Notes: generated by a model not told the origin, from the letters alone. A stretch of 64,000 bases of DNA from Puteibacter caeruleilacunae (GCA_005217565.1 SJCO01000016.1:62001-126000), one strand, 5' to 3'; counted from the first letter of the stretch, positions 36,981 through 46,759 are shown. Translations and numbers: made by a program.

Positions 36981-38147
36981 CTATTTCACGTTATAATTTC
37001 CATCAGTTAAATATTCAAGAGATAGTTTGACAAAATTCAACCTACTTTTTTCTGTTTCATAAAACAGACCTATAGAACCATCCTTGAGCTGTGTTAGGCA
37101 TGAATATCCATATCCTCCTTTTGTAATATTCTTCGACCACTTCCAAGTTTTACCTTCATCATCACTAACCTTAACAGTTCCATTCTTTCTTCCTTTAATA
37201 CTGTCGGGATTAGAAAACACCAATAACTGTTTCTTCTTTTTCTTTGGATGAGGTATAGATATCAAACTTGCCATGCAGGTAGGACATGCCAATGAATTAT
37301 CAAATTGAATGTCTGACCAGCTTTTACCTTTATCATTACTAGTAGCAATGGCTCGATGTTGCCTTCCGTAATGATTTCGTGAATTTACCATCCAGGTACC
37401 ATCTTTCAATTCTACAAGCTGAGTTTCTGTTACTGATGTTTTTTCATCACCCCATGTAGCTGATAGTCGCCAAGTATCACCATGATCATCACTTATAATC
37501 AAGTAAGGAGTCATTGTTCCGCCATTAGCTTCATCTGTTGTATAAATACAGAAAACCAATTCTCCATCCTTGGTCTGAATTCCTACACCTGGAGCGGTTC
37601 CAAAGAACTTCATGCTTGGTCTTTTGCATTGCTTTGTTATATCAATTGGATCGGACCAACTAGCGCCTTCATCTTTAGAATAAATAGCATGAATCTGACA
37701 AGTATGACCATCGAAACCTGCTTGCGACTGACGAATACCGACACCTTGTCCCATTGTGTACAAGGCCCACAAAGTGAGAGTTTCTTTATCATAAACCATC
37801 GCGGCATCAGCAGCTCCCCATGTGATGTCATACCCCTCAGGCTTACCATAATCCACGATTACTTCAACGTTGCCCCACGTTTCTCCATTATCAGATGAAC
37901 GACGGATTGCTAAATCTACATTATTGGGAATATCACCTCGTCTATCAACACGAGCATCGACCATTGCAATTAGAGTTCCCTTGGGAGTACTAATTAACGA
38001 TGGTATACGATATTCTGTTATACCTGCCAAACCAGGAGAGAACAACTCAGTTGTTTTCATTTCTTCTTGAGCTATAACTTTTGTGGAAGGGCAAAAAGGC
38101 CATATACCTAAAAATGTAAATAGGAATAATAAATGATTTTTCTTCAT
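36981..38147 (-). CDS. exo-alpha-sialidase, GH33 (second copy)
   Basis: 388 aa. The signal peptide ends near residue 27 (VIAQEE). It shares with its neighbour EYRIPSL, DARVDRRGDIPNNVDL and Asp boxes SSDNGETW, SKDEGASW, SDDHGDTW and SDDEGKTW. It differs by a Cys-containing segment (NSLACPTCMAS). Two adjacent GH33 genes, clearly paralogous but diverged, suggest different linkage or acetylation preferences. Upstream spacing of 96 bp to the BNR gene may allow a separate promoter. Confidence 0.92.
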   Translation of the reverse strand: MKKNHLLFLFTFLGIWPFCPSTKVIAQEEMKTTELFSPGLAGITEYRIPSLISTPKGTLIAMVDARVDRRGDIPNNVDLAIRRSSDNGETWGNVEVIVDYGKPEGYDITWGAADAAMVYDKETLTLWALYTMGQGVGIRQSQAGFDGHTCQIHAIYSKDEGASWSDPIDITKQCKRPSMKFFGTAPGVGIQTKDGELVFCIYTTDEANGGTMTPYLIISDDHGDTWRLSATWGDEKTSVTETQLVELKDGTWMVNSRNHYGRQHRAIATSNDKGKSWSDIQFDNSLACPTCMASLISIPHPKKKKKQLLVFSNPDSIKGRKNGTVKVSDDEGKTWKWSKNITKGGYGYSCLTQLKDGSIGLFYETEKSRLNFVKLSLEYLTDGNYNVK

Positions 38148-38243
38148 GAGTAATTAATTTTAATTTACTTCGTAAAATTGCATTGAGAACATCAAACTAT
38201 CTGGGTAAAAATCGTGCAAAAAGGATGCTTACACATAAATAAG

Positions 38244-39962
38244 CTAGTCCATCTCCACTCTCACCCAATCAATCCATACACCCTCTTTATCAACACCTTT
38301 ACCGTCTACCAAGGAGCGAAATCTCAAATACGAAATTCCTGTCTGAGTTTTGTTTATCAATCGCAAGGATGAATACAATTTACCATCAACAAACAAGTCA
38401 CATTTATCCTTTAATAAATTCCATTTCAATGAAATGATTTGCCACTCTCCATTTCCAAATTCTTTCGCATCGAGAGTGAACATAGCTGTTTTTTCACCGT
38501 CGAAATCATTAGGATGACGATGATGATCAGTTAATGCAATGGCAGTTCCTTGTGATTCTTGAGGAACTCTAATCCTCATAGTCAATTCCCCAGTTGTACC
38601 CGATGGAAAATTCCAAACAGCTCCATCTCCCATTGTATTCTGATCTGCTTTACGAATATGAAGAACTTTTCCTCCTTTAGCCTTTTCGCTACTGATCAAT
38701 TCTGGGCCTAAAATTCTTCCCGGTTTTATTGTTAGTTTTTCAAATGTGTAACACGACCATTTTTCCAGACCATTAGAAAAATCATCTTCCTGACTTGTTT
38801 CATAAAGCCACTCAGGAGAAATCCTAAACATTGCTTTTCCTCCTCCATGTTCTCCTTGTCCCGTTACTAGTATTATTTTACCATCTTTGGTATAGGCTGC
38901 ATTAGGATAAGCTACCCCTGAGTCTCCACCTGGCATATCGTTCTGATTATTCCGCGAAGGAATACGGAAAACCTCTCGAAAACCTTTCCAGCTCTTACCA
39001 TCATCATCCGACACAGCCATATGAAGAACATCCCTGTGGGTGTAAACTCTTCCAAAAGTGTCTAACGCCGGATCACCAGTGTTACACCATGTAACTACGA
39101 TTCTTCCATCAGAAAGTTTTAAAATATCCAAGGGAGAATTTGAACTATGAAAAACAGATGGCTGTGCAACCGACCAACTTTCTCCTTCATCCTCTGAAAA
39201 CGATTCAAATTGCCACCCTGTTTGAGTGCGACAAAGCATCCAGATACGCCCATCATTTAATTGCACAATGTTAGGCTCAACTGCTCCGTAGTTATTTCCA
39301 TTATAATCCTCATAGACTGGTGCTATAATTTTACTTTTTGACTCTATCCAAGTCTTTCCATAATCATCAGAATATACTACGCCAGTATAATGATCACCAA
39401 ATGGAGATTTCCGCGCCCATGCTCTTCGATGAAAGCCAAAAATCAGTCTACCACTTTCTGTTTGTGTAAATCCTCGAATCGCACCAATCCATCCATCGGT
39501 AATCTTATGCAAGGGAGTCCAGCTTTTCCCCTCATCTTTTGATACACTATGCAGAATATGGTTGTCCTTTTCTTGAAAAACTAAAAGATGTACATCCCCA
39601 CGATCATCAATAAGGGTTCTTCTAGGATATTGCCAAATCAATGAATCTTCAAAGATGACTTTTGAATCTGTCCAAGTAAATCCACCATCATTCGATTCTT
39701 TCATCATCACTTTATCACTATATCGATTTGGAGCATGATACACTCTGATTATACCATCAGAAAAGACTTGCACGGTTGCCTCATTAAGAGGAGATTCCCC
39801 TAAAAAGACAACTTTACCATCACCATTCCCCGGTCCATACAATTCTTCCAAATCGTACTCTTCATACTTGTTTTGTTCTACTGTTATTTGTGAAAATAAC
39901 CTACTGGCAACAAGCAACTGAATCATTACTATTGACAGAGTAAATATTGTAATTCGTTTCAT
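38244..39962 (-). CDS. BNR-repeat sialidase-like protein with C-terminal jelly-roll domain (PUL copy)
   Basis: 572 aa. Signal peptide MKRITIFTLSIVMIQLLVAS. Asp boxes SNDGGFTW, SKDEGKSW, SDDYGKTW, SEDEGESW and SDDDGKSW mark the propeller. The C-terminal domain (about 420-572) has WNFPSGTTGELTMRIRV and CDLFVDGKL. It is a paralogue of 27444-29195 and, like it, lacks the FRIP motif of true GH33, so the exact substrate is uncertain. It is 18 bp downstream of the SGNH gene in the SusCD operon. Confidence 0.83.
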   Translation of the reverse strand: MKRITIFTLSIVMIQLLVASRLFSQITVEQNKYEEYDLEELYGPGNGDGKVVFLGESPLNEATVQVFSDGIIRVYHAPNRYSDKVMMKESNDGGFTWTDSKVIFEDSLIWQYPRRTLIDDRGDVHLLVFQEKDNHILHSVSKDEGKSWTPLHKITDGWIGAIRGFTQTESGRLIFGFHRRAWARKSPFGDHYTGVVYSDDYGKTWIESKSKIIAPVYEDYNGNNYGAVEPNIVQLNDGRIWMLCRTQTGWQFESFSEDEGESWSVAQPSVFHSSNSPLDILKLSDGRIVVTWCNTGDPALDTFGRVYTHRDVLHMAVSDDDGKSWKGFREVFRIPSRNNQNDMPGGDSGVAYPNAAYTKDGKIILVTGQGEHGGGKAMFRISPEWLYETSQEDDFSNGLEKWSCYTFEKLTIKPGRILGPELISSEKAKGGKVLHIRKADQNTMGDGAVWNFPSGTTGELTMRIRVPQESQGTAIALTDHHRHPNDFDGEKTAMFTLDAKEFGNGEWQIISLKWNLLKDKCDLFVDGKLYSSLRLINKTQTGISYLRFRSLVDGKGVDKEGVWIDWVRVEMD

Positions 39963-39980
39963 CCGATTAATATTTTTTGA

Positions 39981-41099
39981 TTATTGATCTTTAAGCATTT
40001 CTTGTATAGCGCTAGCAATTAATCCAGCTAACTCTTCATGCCAACTATCATTAGGATGAGTTCCATCCAACAATAAATCATCAATATCTTTACCTGATAA
40101 CGAGTACCTCTCATATATCTTCCATTGATCAACAAGAGGAATATTTTTCTCCAAGGCAATCTTTCTTATGACCTCCACATACTTTTCCAGATTATCGTAA
40201 CGCCACTTTTCATGTCTTTTCCCCAATGCATTGGGTGTCATTAATAATATTTTACTCTCATTATCACTTATCTCATTAACAATAGTTCTCAGATTACGCT
40301 CGTAATCATCTAATGGGATTCTAGGTTTGTTGGAGTCTCCATCAAACCAACTGTCATTAATTCCAAAACAAACCAATGTGATGTCAGGCATTTCATCCAA
40401 AACAGCGTCTTGCAGTCGATCCTGAGCATGCTGAATTTTATGCCTATTATTATCTGTCAAACGACCTGTATGACTGCCTCCAATACCTCTATTTAATACA
40501 ATATTGGGGATCCCGATCTTATAAAGTAATTCTGGAAGTCTCTGTGAATAAACTCCGGTTATCGTATTTCTGAATGCGGTTGTTGAATCACCAAAGGTCA
40601 CTATCTTCAATCTTGGAGGGACTTCATTGTAAGTACCTCGGCATACAACGTTGCGAACAGACATCACACCTTTAGACTTTCCATTTGAAGGGATAAATTT
40701 CAATGAGTTTATTTTTGTATATTCTCCTGTCTCAAACAATCTAGTGGTTTGATGTTTCCCATTGATAAAAACCTTCATTGAGGCATTAGCCATATCCCAC
40801 TTCAAGGATACATTTTGCCATTTGCCTTTTTCTGATTGTAAAGGATACAAACTACGAGATACATTAAGTTCATATATAAAAACAGGATTCTCATTATGAC
40901 TGAGAATTATCTTCCCTGCAAACAATGAATCAACTTTTAGGTCCATTTCTATTTCTCCGATTGTTCGATCTGAAAAATTATAGCAAACCTCCTCATTAGT
41001 CACAACAACTTTCTCCTGTTGCAATACAGAAACAGTTTCAGACTGACAGGAATAAGTCGATATAAGAATAATAAGATAATACTGTATTTTTTTTAACAT
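39981..41099 (-). CDS. SGNH hydrolase lipoprotein with N-terminal jelly-roll domain
   Basis: 372 aa from ATG 41099, giving the lipobox LISTYSC. The N-terminal half (about 40-160) resembles the C-terminal jelly-roll of the adjacent BNR protein (VSLKWDMANASMKVFINGK). The C-terminal half is SGNH: FGDSTTAF with nucleophile Ser172, GIGGSHTGR, FGINDSW and DGTHPNDSW. In a sialidase locus a sialate O-acetylesterase role is attractive, removing acetyl groups that block GH33. That substrate is inference. The longer reading frame upstream covers RNA hairpins and is not used. Confidence 0.83.
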   Translation of the reverse strand: MLKKIQYYLIILISTYSCQSETVSVLQQEKVVVTNEEVCYNFSDRTIGEIEMDLKVDSLFAGKIILSHNENPVFIYELNVSRSLYPLQSEKGKWQNVSLKWDMANASMKVFINGKHQTTRLFETGEYTKINSLKFIPSNGKSKGVMSVRNVVCRGTYNEVPPRLKIVTFGDSTTAFRNTITGVYSQRLPELLYKIGIPNIVLNRGIGGSHTGRLTDNNRHKIQHAQDRLQDAVLDEMPDITLVCFGINDSWFDGDSNKPRIPLDDYERNLRTIVNEISDNESKILLMTPNALGKRHEKWRYDNLEKYVEVIRKIALEKNIPLVDQWKIYERYSLSGKDIDDLLLDGTHPNDSWHEELAGLIASAIQEMLKDQ

Positions 41100-41139
41100 G
41101 CTTCGAATTTCAACGTTAATATTACCTGTTTTATTAATG

Positions 41140-41173
41140 AGAATATCAGAGAGTAATAACTCCCTGATATTCT
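41140..41173. other. intercistronic hairpin in the PUL operon (proximal to SGNH gene)
   Basis: AGAATATCAGAGAGT (41140-41154) pairs with ACTCCCTGATATTCT (41159-41173), 15 bp with one mismatch and a 4-nt loop. It lies between the lipoprotein gene and the SGNH gene, where it could protect the upstream susCD mRNA end or attenuate the enzyme genes. Confidence 0.6.
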
Positions 41174-41184
41174 TATCCAACAAC

Positions 41185-41217
41185 CTTAGATCACTATCGT
41201 TAAAAACGATAACTAAG
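41185..41217. other. second intercistronic hairpin in the PUL operon
   Basis: TATCGTT (41195-41201) pairs with AACGATA (41205-41211) over AAA, extended by CTTAG and CTAAG on the outer flanks with an internal bulge. On the minus-strand mRNA it precedes the stronger hairpin at 41140-41173, and follows the lipoprotein stop by about 24 nt. Confidence 0.5.
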
Positions 41218-41240
41218 AACAAAGGTTTTTCTGTATCCTC

Positions 41241-41645
41241 CTAATTCCATGGATCATTATCTCCAAACTCTACGACCTCTATAATCTTAACGGTGTAGGT
41301 GTTTGAAACTTTCTCATCTCCTGAAGTAATAGTGTAGGATTTTGATCCAGAGGTCCAATCTTCTGTTTGTCCTCCATCGGGAGTCATACTTGACCACATT
41401 GTTGGAGTAACATAAACTTTAAAGCTTGTCCAGTCATACCCAGTAAGAACCTGTACCACAACCTCCTTTAACTCATGATTATAAAAGGTCCGTTGTCCTT
41501 CATATGGCACATCTCTTACATCAATAGAAACCCTTACAATTCTTGCATCATCTTTGGGAGCAATTCCGTCAGAATCGTATTCATCATCACACCCCACAAA
41601 GGATAAAATACAGATTGAAAATATGGCAATTAATATCTTTTTCAT
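41241..41645 (-). CDS. small surface lipoprotein of the SusCD locus
   Basis: 134 aa. Lipobox LSFVGC with Cys19 after a short signal peptide, followed by an Asp/Glu-rich linker (DDEYDSDGIAPKDD) as in surface-exposed lipoproteins of this phylum. The mature part is one beta-sandwich-like domain (IVRVSIDVRDVP, TYTVKIIEVVEF). It sits 16 bp after SusD, the usual place of SusE/F-type glycan-binding proteins, but is much shorter. Binding of the glycan is inferred. Confidence 0.7.
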   Translation of the reverse strand: MKKILIAIFSICILSFVGCDDEYDSDGIAPKDDARIVRVSIDVRDVPYEGQRTFYNHELKEVVVQVLTGYDWTSFKVYVTPTMWSSMTPDGGQTEDWTSGSKSYTITSGDEKVSNTYTVKIIEVVEFGDNDPWN

Positions 41646-41661
41646 TTTACTCGTTTTTAGA

Positions 41662-43236
41662 TTAATATCCTGCTGATTGTACTATTTTGTTGTTTTTCAA
41701 CATTACTCCCTCAGAGATAGGCCAATAATAATAATCCCATACTCCTGAATCAGTTGAATCATCACCTCTACTCTCCATAAAACGAGGAATTTCTAATCCC
41801 GCTTTATGAGCACGAAGCAAGTCCCACCAACGCTTATTCTCTGCAGCCAACTCCCTTGCTCTTTCATCAAGAATTTCGTTCTCAAGAGTTGACTTATCTG
41901 TAGCACCATCGTAGTCAGCTAGCCCTGCTCTATTCCTTGTCATATTCAAGATTCCCACTACATCTGAAGGATTACTTCCTAAAGTATTTAATGCTTCTGC
42001 CTTTAATAGTAACATATCAGACCAGCGATAAATTGGAAAGTCATTGTCCCAGTATCTACGATTATCTGTTTCAACTAATATACCAGGGAACTTGATACAC
42101 ACAATCGTTGTTCCATCATCATGAATGTCAACCATTGTATTAATATCCCGAAGATCTCGAGTATCATAAAAAGGTCCTTCATCATCAGTTTTATCAAATG
42201 GATTATCATGAGCTTCAACGGTTTGGTATTTATCGAAAATACTATTCATCTTATTGTCAAAATGAATAGTATTTAATCCTTCCGTAGCATATGCAATTGG
42301 AAAAGTTCCTTGCATTTCATCAGGAACATTATCCTGACGAAGGGTGAAGCCACTAAATACATTATTCTTAGGATCAACTAAATAGTCAAAGAAATTCGCC
42401 CAGATATACTCAGGACTGTCATTGGCCTGACGAGTAAAAATAGATTTCCAATCATTCTCGACAAAACTTACTGTTCCACCGCTTGCAGCAGGAATAGCAT
42501 CGATGGCACTGATTGCCGTTTGTAAATCAGCAGTTACAGGAGAATTCCGATCCGTTAAAGCCTTGCCAGTCCACATATAAACTTCAGCTTTCAATGCGTA
42601 TGCAGCAGCTTTGCTTATAAAATTTTTGTCCTCTATTCCTTCTGGCAAGCCAGCAATTGCCTTCTCTATATCAGACTTAATTAGACCAAAGACTTCCTGT
42701 TTTGGAGCTCGCGCATAGTAAGTCTCAAGCTCTGGCTTACCCATAGTTGGTTCTAATACCAAAGGTACATCTCCATAAATTCTTACCAGGTCAAAATATA
42801 AAAAAGCTCTAAAGAAGTGTCCCTTAGCTGCAATTTCTGATTTTTGCTCTTCATTATCAAAAGTCAATTTCTCAATTTCTTGAAGCAACAAATTACAATG
42901 ATGGATAGTATTATAATACCCAGTCCAATCGCCACCTCCGAGTAAAGCAGTTTGTGTATGCAGCTGAGCATGTCCGGTAAGACGAGGACCTAATCCACCA
43001 GGGGTCAGAACATCCGAACGCCCATCGGTAAGATTCATATAGTTATTATTCCCACGAAGTATACCAGCAACATCAGCCTGAATCCCTACAGCATAGATGG
43101 CTGCATCATTAGGATTAGTCCAGAATCCAGCTCCTGTGATATTATTAAATGTATCAACATCGAGATGATCGGTACACCCTACTAATGCAATTAATCCAAA
43201 TACAATTAGTTTGCATTTATTATATATTCTTCTCAT
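41662..43236 (-). CDS. susD: RagB/SusD family nutrient uptake outer membrane lipoprotein
   Basis: 524 aa from ATG 43236; a TTG three codons upstream is rejected. Lipobox GLIALVGC gives Cys21. SusD pattern: DVDTFNNITGAGFWTNPNDA, FFRAFLYFDLVRIYGDVPLV in the TPR region, and a C-terminal part with ELAAENKRWWDLLRAHK and YYYWPIS. It binds the glycan at the cell surface and forms the lid of the SusC transporter, encoded 12 bp upstream. The glycan is predicted from the neighbours to be sialylated and sulfated. Confidence 0.95.
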   Translation of the reverse strand: MRRIYNKCKLIVFGLIALVGCTDHLDVDTFNNITGAGFWTNPNDAAIYAVGIQADVAGILRGNNNYMNLTDGRSDVLTPGGLGPRLTGHAQLHTQTALLGGGDWTGYYNTIHHCNLLLQEIEKLTFDNEEQKSEIAAKGHFFRAFLYFDLVRIYGDVPLVLEPTMGKPELETYYARAPKQEVFGLIKSDIEKAIAGLPEGIEDKNFISKAAAYALKAEVYMWTGKALTDRNSPVTADLQTAISAIDAIPAASGGTVSFVENDWKSIFTRQANDSPEYIWANFFDYLVDPKNNVFSGFTLRQDNVPDEMQGTFPIAYATEGLNTIHFDNKMNSIFDKYQTVEAHDNPFDKTDDEGPFYDTRDLRDINTMVDIHDDGTTIVCIKFPGILVETDNRRYWDNDFPIYRWSDMLLLKAEALNTLGSNPSDVVGILNMTRNRAGLADYDGATDKSTLENEILDERARELAAENKRWWDLLRAHKAGLEIPRFMESRGDDSTDSGVWDYYYWPISEGVMLKNNKIVQSAGY

Positions 43237-43247
43237 ACTTTTCAATA

Positions 43248-46200
43248 TTAAAATTTGACATCTAATCCAAAACTTATCGTAAGTGGCGCAGGAGGGACTG
43301 ATCCGAGCTTGTCGTTTCCATCAACCTGCGAAGGATCAGGTCCTTTATAATCAGTAAGGTATCCAAGATTTTGTCCTGACACATACGCACTTACATCTGA
43401 TAAGCCAATCAAATTTGCCATTGTTTTGGGCAATGAATATTTAAACTCTATGTTTCTTAATGCCAAGTAGTCGGCACTTTGCATCCAAGGTTCTGCATTT
43501 CTCTCAAAGTTCCATGAAGTATGACGGTTCGCCCATTGATAACGACCATACAGATTATCACCCTCTTCTAGCCAGGAATCCCTAACAACAACCGACGGTC
43601 TATCTCCTCCTTGTGCCTGAGAAATCATTCTCATGGTATGCCAATCATATGCAACCGCACCAAGAGAAGATTCAAGAGTAACAGACAACTTAAAAAGACC
43701 TACATTCTCATTTTTATAATGAAATGATGTAGTCAAACCTAAACGCTTATCAGGTGTTGCCCAACCTTTAAACTCACGATCCATTGAATTAATCAATCCA
43801 TCACCATTTAGGTCTCTCCACATTACATCACCAGGCTTTTTAAACTGTCTTTTATTCCTCGACGATGCAGAAATTTCATCATAGATCTTTGCATTATAAA
43901 CATCTGCCTCATCCCAGTTCTGAATAATACCATCATTCACATAACCATATATTCCTCCCCAGCGTTCTCCTTCAGCATAACCACCTACCAATAATGGATC
44001 TCCTGATGGATCATTCGGGTTGGTAATATTCGTTCCTCCAATTCTATTTTTATCGGCACCATTCACAGGAAGTTTCAATGTTTTTTGAGTCATCAAATAA
44101 TCGAAAAACCCAGATACATCCCATGCAAATTTATCTGTATTAACCAGATTGGCATCGAAAGTAAACTCCAATCCTCTACTGGCAAACGTTCCAATATTTG
44201 TTCTAATTCCGCTAAATCCCGTAAAAGCAGGAAGTGGTTCCAAAAACAAACGATCAACTGCTGCTCTATCATAATACTGGATTGAGGCATTGAGTTTATT
44301 ACCTTCAAAGAAAGTCATATCTAATCCTCCTACCCATTCGCGAGTAGTTTCCCACACCAATGATGTGTTCTGAAGGTTAGACTGCAAGACTCCACCTGCA
44401 TTAGCATAACTTACAGTTGAATAAGCACCTCTGGTATCATTAATACTTAAGCCTGATGATTTACCTGCTTCACCATATGAAGCAGTAACTTTAGCCTTCC
44501 TAAACCAAGGCATTCCAAGATTACCCCAGAAATTCTCTTTATGAATATTCCATCCTGCTGAAATACCAGGGAATGTTCCCCATTTATTTTCTTCTGTAAA
44601 ACGATAGTTACCGTCATATCGCAATGTTGCATTTAACAGATATCGCTTTTTATAGTCATAAGAAACCTGTCCAAACCAACTTTGTATCGCAGTTTTTCCA
44701 TAAGCCGTTTCTACAGTTGTATTTTCATTTGGGATATCATCAATTATTACAGGAATCAAATCTGAAGCTGCACCAAAAGCTGTTCCTTCAATATCATAGG
44801 CATATGTATTTCTAAATGAAGTACCAGCCAATATATTCACTGAATGCGCATCATCGAATACTTTCTTATAAGTAAGAATTCCATCAAACTGTGTGTGCAA
44901 ATCATTTGTCTGAAATGCTGACTGACTTCGCTTGGTTCCCTGAATTTCATTCTCATAAATAAATGAGGCAAAATTAGAACCATATTGACGAACCATTACT
45001 GAAGGCTTAAACTTTAATCCATCAAGAATCTCCCACTCCATATAAGCATTAATACGCATATCTGTATTAATCCTTTCTCTAAGCAGATTGGTTTCATAGA
45101 ATTTAGGATTCCACTTTCCACTGTTTTTTATATTTGACGCTGGCGATCCATCATCATTAAATAATCTCGTAGTAACAGCCTGTCTCGCACTTCTCTCATA
45201 CCATGTATTCCCTTCTCCACGGTTTTCATCTTCAAGAGAATAGTTGAATTTAAAGCCGGCCTTAACCTTCTTACTCAATTGAATATCAGTATTCGCATTT
45301 AGGTAGTATCTTTGATAATCATTGAATACACCGATACCACTAACATCGTAATAACTCATTGAAACGCTATACGTAGCCTTTTCTGTTCCACCACCGATAT
45401 TAAGGAAATAAGTATCTCCACTACCGTTTGTAAATATGGCATCTTGCCAATCATTTACAGGATAAACCATTTGACGGCCTGTTACCGGATCAACAGTTTG
45501 TACATATCCTTCAGGAACAACTCCATTATTATAGGTTAGAACATCATCCAACCAATACAACTGAGAGGCTGCATTTTCGTTGTAGCCTGATTGCTCTGGA
45601 GAATAGGGCTGAACCGATGAATACCAATGTGGTCTTCCTTGGATAAACTGGTAAGCAAGAGAGCCTTCGTAATTAAGTGTTCCTAGACGCAGATAATATA
45701 ATTCCTCCTCAGGAGTCAATACATCTACTTTATAACGTTCTGCACTTTGAAATTCATGCGCATACTTAAATTGCACATTAAATTTTCCTTTCTTTCCTTG
45801 CCTGGTTTTAACGATGATTACTCCATTCGCAGCTTGAGCTCCATAAATAGCTGTTGCTGCAGCATCTTTCAGAATAGTAAACTCTTCTACATCATTCATG
45901 TCAATTGCTCCGATATCACCTTGCACAAAACCATCGACAATATATAATGGTTTATCTCCTCCAAAACCAGGAGTTGTACCTCCTCGAATTTGAATTGCTG
46001 GAGCTGATCCCGAACGACCATCACTTTGTACAATTGATACTCCTGACACCTTTCCTATCAGCGCATTTACTGCATTCCCTCCTGCTGGAACATTTTGCAA
46101 AGGTTCTGCATCAACTTGTTCAATAGAGGTCGTTACAGTAGCCTTCGACTGACTTGAATATCCAGTTACGACAACCTCTTCTATTGATTCCACATCAGGG

Positions 46201-46532
46201 TATAAAACAAGATCAATCTTAGATTTTCCTGCAACTACCACTTCCTGACTCTTAAATCCAATGAATGAAAAAACCAAGACACTGTTTTCTTCTACATTAA
46301 GACTAAACTTACCATCAAAGTCAGTACTAGTCCCTTGTGAAGTACCTTTAATAACAACAGTAACTCCTGGTAAAACATTTCCAGACTTTTCTTTTACCGC
46401 ACCAGAGACTGTTTTAGATTGTCCATATCCCGAATACTGGAATAAAGTCAAACATATGACAGTTAAAAGCAACCCTATCCCCCGTGCAATAGGATTTCTA
46501 AACTTGATTTTTTCCTTCTTGTAATTTCTCAT
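43248..46532 (-). CDS. susC: SusC/RagA family TonB-linked outer membrane transporter
   Basis: 1094 aa. A signal peptide (about 1-37) is followed by a CarboxypepD_reg-like domain (about 40-115; KEKSGNVLPGVTVVIKGTSQ), the SusC-type VEEVVVTGYSSQSKATVTTS junction, a plug (ALIGKVSGVSI, IQIRGGTT, AATAIYGAQAANGVIIV) and a long barrel ending ISFGLDVKF. It imports oligosaccharides across the outer membrane using TonB energy together with the SusD lid. It is the first gene of a run of about nine co-directional PUL genes, divergent from the HTCS sensor that probably controls it. Confidence 0.96.
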   Translation of the reverse strand: MRNYKKEKIKFRNPIARGIGLLLTVICLTLFQYSGYGQSKTVSGAVKEKSGNVLPGVTVVIKGTSQGTSTDFDGKFSLNVEENSVLVFSFIGFKSQEVVVAGKSKIDLVLYPDVESIEEVVVTGYSSQSKATVTTSIEQVDAEPLQNVPAGGNAVNALIGKVSGVSIVQSDGRSGSAPAIQIRGGTTPGFGGDKPLYIVDGFVQGDIGAIDMNDVEEFTILKDAAATAIYGAQAANGVIIVKTRQGKKGKFNVQFKYAHEFQSAERYKVDVLTPEEELYYLRLGTLNYEGSLAYQFIQGRPHWYSSVQPYSPEQSGYNENAASQLYWLDDVLTYNNGVVPEGYVQTVDPVTGRQMVYPVNDWQDAIFTNGSGDTYFLNIGGGTEKATYSVSMSYYDVSGIGVFNDYQRYYLNANTDIQLSKKVKAGFKFNYSLEDENRGEGNTWYERSARQAVTTRLFNDDGSPASNIKNSGKWNPKFYETNLLRERINTDMRINAYMEWEILDGLKFKPSVMVRQYGSNFASFIYENEIQGTKRSQSAFQTNDLHTQFDGILTYKKVFDDAHSVNILAGTSFRNTYAYDIEGTAFGAASDLIPVIIDDIPNENTTVETAYGKTAIQSWFGQVSYDYKKRYLLNATLRYDGNYRFTEENKWGTFPGISAGWNIHKENFWGNLGMPWFRKAKVTASYGEAGKSSGLSINDTRGAYSTVSYANAGGVLQSNLQNTSLVWETTREWVGGLDMTFFEGNKLNASIQYYDRAAVDRLFLEPLPAFTGFSGIRTNIGTFASRGLEFTFDANLVNTDKFAWDVSGFFDYLMTQKTLKLPVNGADKNRIGGTNITNPNDPSGDPLLVGGYAEGERWGGIYGYVNDGIIQNWDEADVYNAKIYDEISASSRNKRQFKKPGDVMWRDLNGDGLINSMDREFKGWATPDKRLGLTTSFHYKNENVGLFKLSVTLESSLGAVAYDWHTMRMISQAQGGDRPSVVVRDSWLEEGDNLYGRYQWANRHTSWNFERNAEPWMQSADYLALRNIEFKYSLPKTMANLIGLSDVSAYVSGQNLGYLTDYKGPDPSQVDGNDKLGSVPPAPLTISFGLDVKF

Positions 46533-46645
46533 AAAAATACATTTTTAAAAGTTTTAATTAATTAAATTAGATTACACTGATAAAATTAGAAGGAGAGATA
46601 AAGACCTGTGTTATACGCATCTATCATAAAAGAGGAAATCAGATG

Positions 46646-46664
46646 AGATTTGGTGGACAAATCT
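46646..46664. promoter_or_regulatory. palindrome in the susC-HTCS intergenic region
   Basis: AGATTTG-GTGGA-CAAATCT is a perfect 7-bp inverted repeat with a 5-bp spacer, located 114 bp from the susC start and 96 bp from the HTCS start. It could be an operator or a small hairpin. HTCS regulators more often use direct repeats, so it may belong to another regulator. Confidence 0.35.
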
Positions 46665-46759
46665 TTCAAATGAGAGGAATTGAATTCTACAACCACAAAA
46701 AACAATGAAAAAACGCTTAAAAATGTATAGGTTTAAATTAAAAATAAAGTACTCGCAAA

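Noticed and set aside
27444-39962. Calling all four BNR proteins GH33 sialidases
   Set aside because: Only 35846-36964 and 36981-38147 have the RIP motif and DARVDR block. The other two share Asp boxes but lack these, so they are called sialidase-like.
41100-41222. N-terminal extension of the SGNH lipoprotein
   Set aside because: The stretch forms two strong hairpins, lacks a signal-like sequence, and would bury the lipobox.
43237-43245. TTG start for SusD
   Set aside because: The ATG at 43236 leaves a complete lipoprotein signal peptide.
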